A stretch of 15,451 bases of DNA from Symbiodinium natans. Lineage: Eukaryota; Sar; Dinophyceae; Suessiales; Symbiodiniaceae. Under the pieces are notes generated by a model. That model made no database searches, was not told the origin of the DNA, and was given only the letters and a program-made list of their open reading frames with translations. The translations under genes and the position numbers were made by a program. Of the stretch, positions 7,801 to 13,800 are shown in pieces. The stretch spans positions 235,763 through 251,213 of the forward strand of contig CAJNDS010000028.1 in assembly GCA_905221605.1 (NCBI GenBank), given 5' to 3'. How positions within the stretch are numbered: position 1 is the stretch's first letter; each line of letters begins with the position of its first letter.

Positions 7801-10800
7801 ACAACCCTATGATCGAAGGAGCTACGACCATCCTGAACTACAGCAGGTGCGAAAGTTGGAGGCATGACCCGAAAGAAAATGTTCTTTAACTCGTTGGGTT
7901 TGAAGCGTTGGGTGAGTTTATGGGTGAGTTTCGGGTGTAAAGAGGTAAGTTGACGATTCTCTTGACGGTCCCCGAACATGAAGGGAAGCTTGAAGATGCT
8001 GGGAACACTCTTTCGGGTGACATCTTCAATGTCCATCTTGGCGTCTTGAGCTTCAAGCCGAAGATTGAAGATTGACTAGTCTCAGTTAAGTCTTGGGAGA
8101 CATCGCCGATTTCCGTCTTGAACGTCTTCAGCATGAAAACAGGGAGTCGAAGATTGAAGGTTGACGAGTCTCCGAAAACTCTGAGGCCATAATCACCAAT
8201 TCCCATCTCGAGCGTCTGGAGCATCTCGAGCTTCAAGACTGAGAATGGAAATCGAAGATGCAGCCCTAGACTCTTCCATCTTCAAATCCATCTTCAACCT
8301 TTGGCTGCGCGTCTTGAACTCAAGACGCTCAAGGCGCTCAAAACAGACGGGGTTCTCAAGAGTTTTCTGACACTCGATCTGCAGTTCAGTCTTGAAGCTC
8401 AAGGCCCTCAAGACGTTCAAGATGTCAGCGGACGCTGGGCTCTTTCTGGTCGCTTGTACGATATATACGTAGTAGTTCGTTATGGCAACTTACTGTTGTT
8501 TCAAGCTCCGTAACATCAATCCCGCGAGCAATCCAGGCTTCATGCTACGAGCCTTGCCACGCGCCCCTTCTCCGTCCACCACGATACGCCAAGAAGGAAA
8601 AGGATACCTGTCAGGGTTTATAGTGTAGAGGCTTCAAGGATTAAGGCTACAGGACTGAAAGATAGAGGGCAACGGACCAGAGCCCCGACTGGGTCTCTCA
8701 CTTCTGGCTGCTGGCCAGTTCGAAGCAGCTCGAAGAAGCGTGCAAGGGCTTGGCGCCCATATCCTTGCGCGACGAGCGACGTTCTCAGGAATGTTCAAAC
8801 CGCTACCCATGTCACCCATATTTCCCCATGCAAATATCTATATATACATATTTATTTATTTATTTATATTTATTTATTTATGTATATTTATATTTATTTA
8901 TTCATTCATTCATCCCTAGCCCTAAACCCTAAACCCCTTGCTCAGGGCTTAGGGGCTGTTTTGAAGGTCGAAGCTGGCCAGGCTCTTGACCGCGCCGTGC
9001 GCGGAGTTGCGATCGCCACGCATCATGGCCTTGCTTCGGGGCTTCAGGTTTAGGGTTTAGGGTTTAGGGTTTAGGGTTTAGGGTTTAGGGTTTAGGGTTT
9101 AGGGTTTAGGGTTTAGGGTTTAGGGTTTAGGGTTTAGGGTCGGACTACGGTTGTGGGTGAGATAGAGCTGGAGAAACGGGAATGACGGTAGCTGACAGTG
9201 ACTACACTGAACCGGCCGGATGGGCATGAGAAGCTGAGTTCGCAGCTCCCAGAATCCGCAGACGTCGCGCGACAGTCGACACGAAGCGCACCTGGCTTCA
9301 CAGTCAACCACGCACCGATGGCGATTGGCTCAGGACAAGCGCCGGGGTCGCTTTTGCGCAGTCCTTTCCCTTTCCGAGTTGCTGGGCGAGTTGCTCAGTG
9401 CTTTTTTGTCACCGATGTGTCAGGGAGGAGATTGCAACATGTCGGTTGCTCTCAAAAGGTCTCTAGGATCTGCTCAACTTCCTTCGCCAGGCTTTCATGC
9501 GCCTGTGCTGCAGGATGGTGGCCATCATGCCAGAAGTCCTTGCTAGAGACCGGCCCGAGAAATACCCGGTGAAGTTGTCTCAACACCAGCCGGGAGCCCT
9601 CCCAAAGATTGAGCTGCGATGCCCCAGCTTCTTCTGCCAGCAGCTCCAGTTGGGAGGCCTCATCAAACACCTGTGCATGGACTCCATGCTTGGCTGTCAG
9701 CGTTGAGATGTCCTCAAAGACGCAGCGATTGATGGAGCGCCCAAGGGCTCTCAAGCTGCGGTTCACGAAGCCGGCCCCGGCGCCGGGAACCAGAGTGTGG
9801 ACCAGGATCCGACCCAGCGGCAAGCAGGACATGATCGGGAGAGTGCTGAGGAGGACCTTGCGGTGTCCGTGCGTGGCTGCCATTTCAAAGAACTGGTCCA
9901 GGTGTCTTGTGATGACCTTGCCGAGCTCCTTTGGAAAGCTGAGCATGCTGAGCTCAAGCTCCGGGCTGGAACGGAGCCGGTACAGATCGGAGACTAGAAG
10001 CCCCAGCATACGAGGGTCCCTCAAAGAGTGTAGGGCATCATTCCCACCCGTGTGGAGGATCATCAGACTACGGGCATCGAGTGCAAACTCTTCGTGCCGC
10101 CAGGCATGCGCACGCTCGAGCTGCGCAGCGACGTGGGCCGATTCAGAGCCGCCCCGGGCCACATTCAGGACTGGCAAGCTCAGTCTCTTTCCAAGGCGTG
10201 ACGGCCAGCAATAGAAGCCCATGTCTACATCATCGCCGTACGAGTCGCCAAGGACTAGTATGGAGGAGAACTCGCTGTTCATGAAACCTGCGTCAGTCGG
10301 CAGCCACGTCAACTGGTTGTGGCGCTTTCGGGTGATCAGCGACTCGACAAACTCAGACTGGGCACCACGCGCTAAATCACTCTGTGAAAGCGGGGCTACT
10401 GTTGATGGTGGCGCAGATACCACTCGTAGGAACAGCTGACTGTGCCGCTTGCCTATGGCAAGCACGACTGCGAGCACGCACACAACGCTCGCCCACGTTC
10501 TCCGTGCCATCTTTCTGAGCAGGAAACCCTACGAGTAAGACAGAATTAAGACTATCTGTTGATCACTCGTGGTATACAGAAGTGGCAGTTGGACACTTGC
10601 CCATGAGACTGACTGGTATTCAACGCTTTGGCAGAGCAAGATTTAGCTCATAGCAACACCCTGGAGCCCACTGGACCTTCTGCAAGCAAACAGTTGAAGA
10701 AGGTGAGTCTGAGCTAATGATGCCACTTCTAGACGAACGCGTGGGCAGCGGACAGATACTCACCCGGATCATCACTGATCTGAGGCTTGAGCCACTGGAG

Positions 10801-13800
10801 CTCTCATGATTAATCTTCATTGCAGCCGAAATACCCGAACTTATCCCGATACCACTGCATCCTCCCAACAGACCCGGGAAACCTCTTCGAAGCCCACGGG
10901 ATCTTCTCAAGAGTGGAACTAGATCTTCGGTTCTTGCACGTGTGAGATTTGCGTGGACTCGCATTCACACGGTACCGGTTTCGGCTAAGGGACCCCTAGT
11001 TTGTGGAACACCCTGGGACCCTGGTATCTCCCTTATTCTTAGATCCCTCCCCCCCCCCACCCCGAATTTTCTGAAAAGGAAACTCCGAATCGAAAGGAAT
11101 TGCTTATATCCCCCCTTATTGTAGGAACCCCTTTATGGGGATCCCTATTTTTTCAAACACCCCCTAAAACCTTAAACCCTAAACCTTCATTTTCGACTTC
11201 TTTCATGGCCTCCCCGCCCAACTGCGTGACCACGAAGGCAAAGCGGGGCGGGACCTGGGCTCCACAGGGGGGTCTAGGGTTTTCGGGGTTTGGGTCATGC
11301 GGACCTCTTCATAGCTCTCAGGATTCTTGTTACGGCTTCATGTTTGTGATGATTAATATAGGAAGTCTTCGTGGTCCTCATCATGTTGTTCCAGATTCAT
11401 CTTCGTAGTATTCTTGATGTTCTTCTTGGTAGCCAAGTAACCATATTACAATAAGGGCACCCTTTTTGGGGTTGGTTACTTCATACGGGAACCTTGAACC
11501 AAAAAATGAGAACACCCAAAACAAAAATAGCAATAATAGCAAGAATAATAACAATAAGAATAATAATCGTACCACTGGGCTACCAAGTCTTGCAAAGCCA
11601 CACCAGCTTACGTGTCATCGAGCGCTTGGCGCCCAGCCCGCTGGTTGCTCCGGTGGACGCGCCCAAGCTGCTGGATGGCCTTGTCGGCCTCTGGCAGTTT
11701 GACAAAAAGAAAATTATAGGGTTTAGGGTTTAGCGTGCTGCATGGAGAGCATTCTGCTGCGTCGATTGTTGATGCCCTGACATCTCATAGCAGTGCTGGT
11801 GCATACGTTAGAAAAATATGTGCAAATATACATATATATATATATATGTATGTATATGTATGTACTATATATAAATATATGTAAGTATAGCCAATATATA
11901 TATATATATATATACATGTATGCATATGTATGTGTAAATGGAACTTTGTACATGCATCTATCTACTGACTCTATATCTCTATCCTTCCGCGGCAAGCAGC
12001 CATGCAGGGCGCGAGCACAGCAAGCTGGGGACCTCTTTCTCCTCCACAAGCCCCAGCTCTTCTACATCCATTCCGGGGGTGAAACGCCCCCCTGAGCGCC
12101 GGTCTAGGGTTTAGGGTTTAGGGCTTTTAGGGTTTAGGGTTTCATCGTGGGGGCTTGGAGGGATCTTTGTGGTCGTCGTCGTCCAAGCAGCCTTCCGCCC
12201 AAAGGTCGCGAACCGGAACCCCGTAGTGGACTTCTTCGGCCCGGGCCTTAGCCTCATCCGTGGGCTCTGGGAGCTTCAGCTTCTGGACCAGCTCCGTGCC
12301 CCGGATCGACCCCACCACGGAGCGGAGGTAGGTCAGCTCAAAGGTCTGAAAGGGGTACTGGGGCCCCCGCTGCAGGAGCGTGGAGGGAAAGTGGGGCAGA
12401 CCCCGGTGCTGCTTCTCTCCGCTGGACAGGCGCCGGAGGAGCCAGCGCACCTCTGCAGGACTTTCCTTGGCCTTCTCCAGCACTTCGGTAGGAACCTCGT
12501 GTGGATTGGCCTGCGCCCCAGATGTGCCCTTGGCAACCAGCAACTCGGCCCAACGTGTCAGGTGAGGTCGGAAGGCTTCCGACTGCAGAACTCGGGACTC
12601 CAGCTGGTCTCGCTCGAAGACGCGTAGCAAGGTCCCCAGCAGAAGGTCCCGGTGTCTTAGCTGCCGTAGTTGCTTCCATGCGGCTGCGCCGGCACTTGTC
12701 ATGGAAGCGGTGCTGTGCAAGGCTTTTGGAGCAGCTTGGATGAAAACGCCGTGGCACCTGACTCTTTTCAACTGAGACGTGCTTTAACCTTGACTTTTCT
12801 GCAACAAACCTACGAGTGCCACCCTTGAAGCTGTTCTTGAGCCCAACTCAAAAAGCCAGATTTCAGCCGAAGACTGGTCTGCTGCATCATGGATCAGACG
12901 TGCTCAAGGCATGGCAAGGCACACTCTCGCCTCCCAGGGCATCTCAATCGAGATCATGTACCGTGGCCTGCTACGGCGAATCGTGGTCGCATGGCCCCTC
13001 ATCGGCAACTCGACCAGCATCATCGTGGCAGGTTTCTGTCGTTCCAACCGGCGCCTTTGTGCCTCTTCAGGTAATCGCCTCCCCAGAAGCCAACATCAAC
13101 CAACGGCAAATCGCAAGCACCACTGACCACCACAGGACAACACTTCGCGACTCCTGCCTGTCGCAGTGCAGACTGATGCCAGCACTTGCGGCCTCCGTGC
13201 AGCTTAAGCAAATGCAGGGACCTGTTGAGTCAGAATGTGCATCTTCGGCAGTTTATAGTACCACTCATATACACATACATATACATATACATATACATAC
13301 ACATACACATATACATATATATCAGGATCGAAGGCATATGTGTCTATATATACATCGAAGGGGGAAAATTGAGGGGAATGTATTGGCGATCGAGCCTCGG
13401 TGACGATGGCGACCTGCTTGCGGCCCGACTGAAAGGATCGCAGCTCCTTCGGCGGAGCCCACAAGGCCATATGTATGTATATATATATGTATATATATAT
13501 ATATACATATACATATATGTAATATATATGTATAAATATATACATGTATATATGAATATATATGAATATATGTACATGTGTATATATGTAGTTTCTGAAA
13601 CACGAATGCAAAGTAAACAAGTCAGCACAATGAATACCTGCAACAAACACACCATCTCTGTCTTACAGCAGGGTTATCATGATGAGGTACTCAGATATAT
13701 TCGTATGTGTATGTGTCTCTGTGTGTGTGTGTGTTGCGTCTGGAAATATGTGTTGTAGAGGTAAGGACGTATTATAGATATAGATATATAGCACATGTTT

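Larger units (their letters stand above)
7361..8701 (-). other. SBNO intron 10, 1.3 kb
   Basis: An AT-richer stretch with a degenerate repeat block (about 7985-8290), a 20-bp palindrome (8309-8328) and an unassigned open segment with good splice sites (8494-8607). No secure gene of its own was seen. Confidence 0.6.

Noticed and set aside
8938-9046. A plus-strand exon ([15 protein letters not shown]...) with a CTTGCTCAG|G acceptor and a CAG|GTTTAGGG donor
   Set aside because: The splice signals look excellent, but the inverted repeat pair creates them on both strands. The minus-strand frame has higher GC3 and matches the SBNO GDR and YGRxAL blocks on both sides.
10620-10964. 114-codon minus-strand frame with a possible 84-bp in-frame intron as a separate gene or first exon of the SGNH gene
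   Set aside because: The composition is low in complexity (S, R, G), no family is recognised, and it cannot be joined in frame to the SGNH ORF, which has its own ATG and leader.
11600-11637. Extension of SBNO exon 7 to the GT donor at AC|GTAAGC (AGRQALDDT)
   Set aside because: It adds residues absent from the family. The GC donor at 11637 gives a gapless match to the next exon.
12703-12771. Longer bL17-like protein from an upstream TTG
   Set aside because: There is no ATG in the extension and an in-frame TAA lies four codons above it. A separate leader exon cannot be excluded.
12816-13403. Plus-strand frames, including the hydrophobic [15 protein letters not shown]... frame
   Set aside because: They overlap SBNO exons 4, 5 and 6 on the other strand, which are identified by conserved motifs. 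High GC3 on one strand opens the opposite frame.
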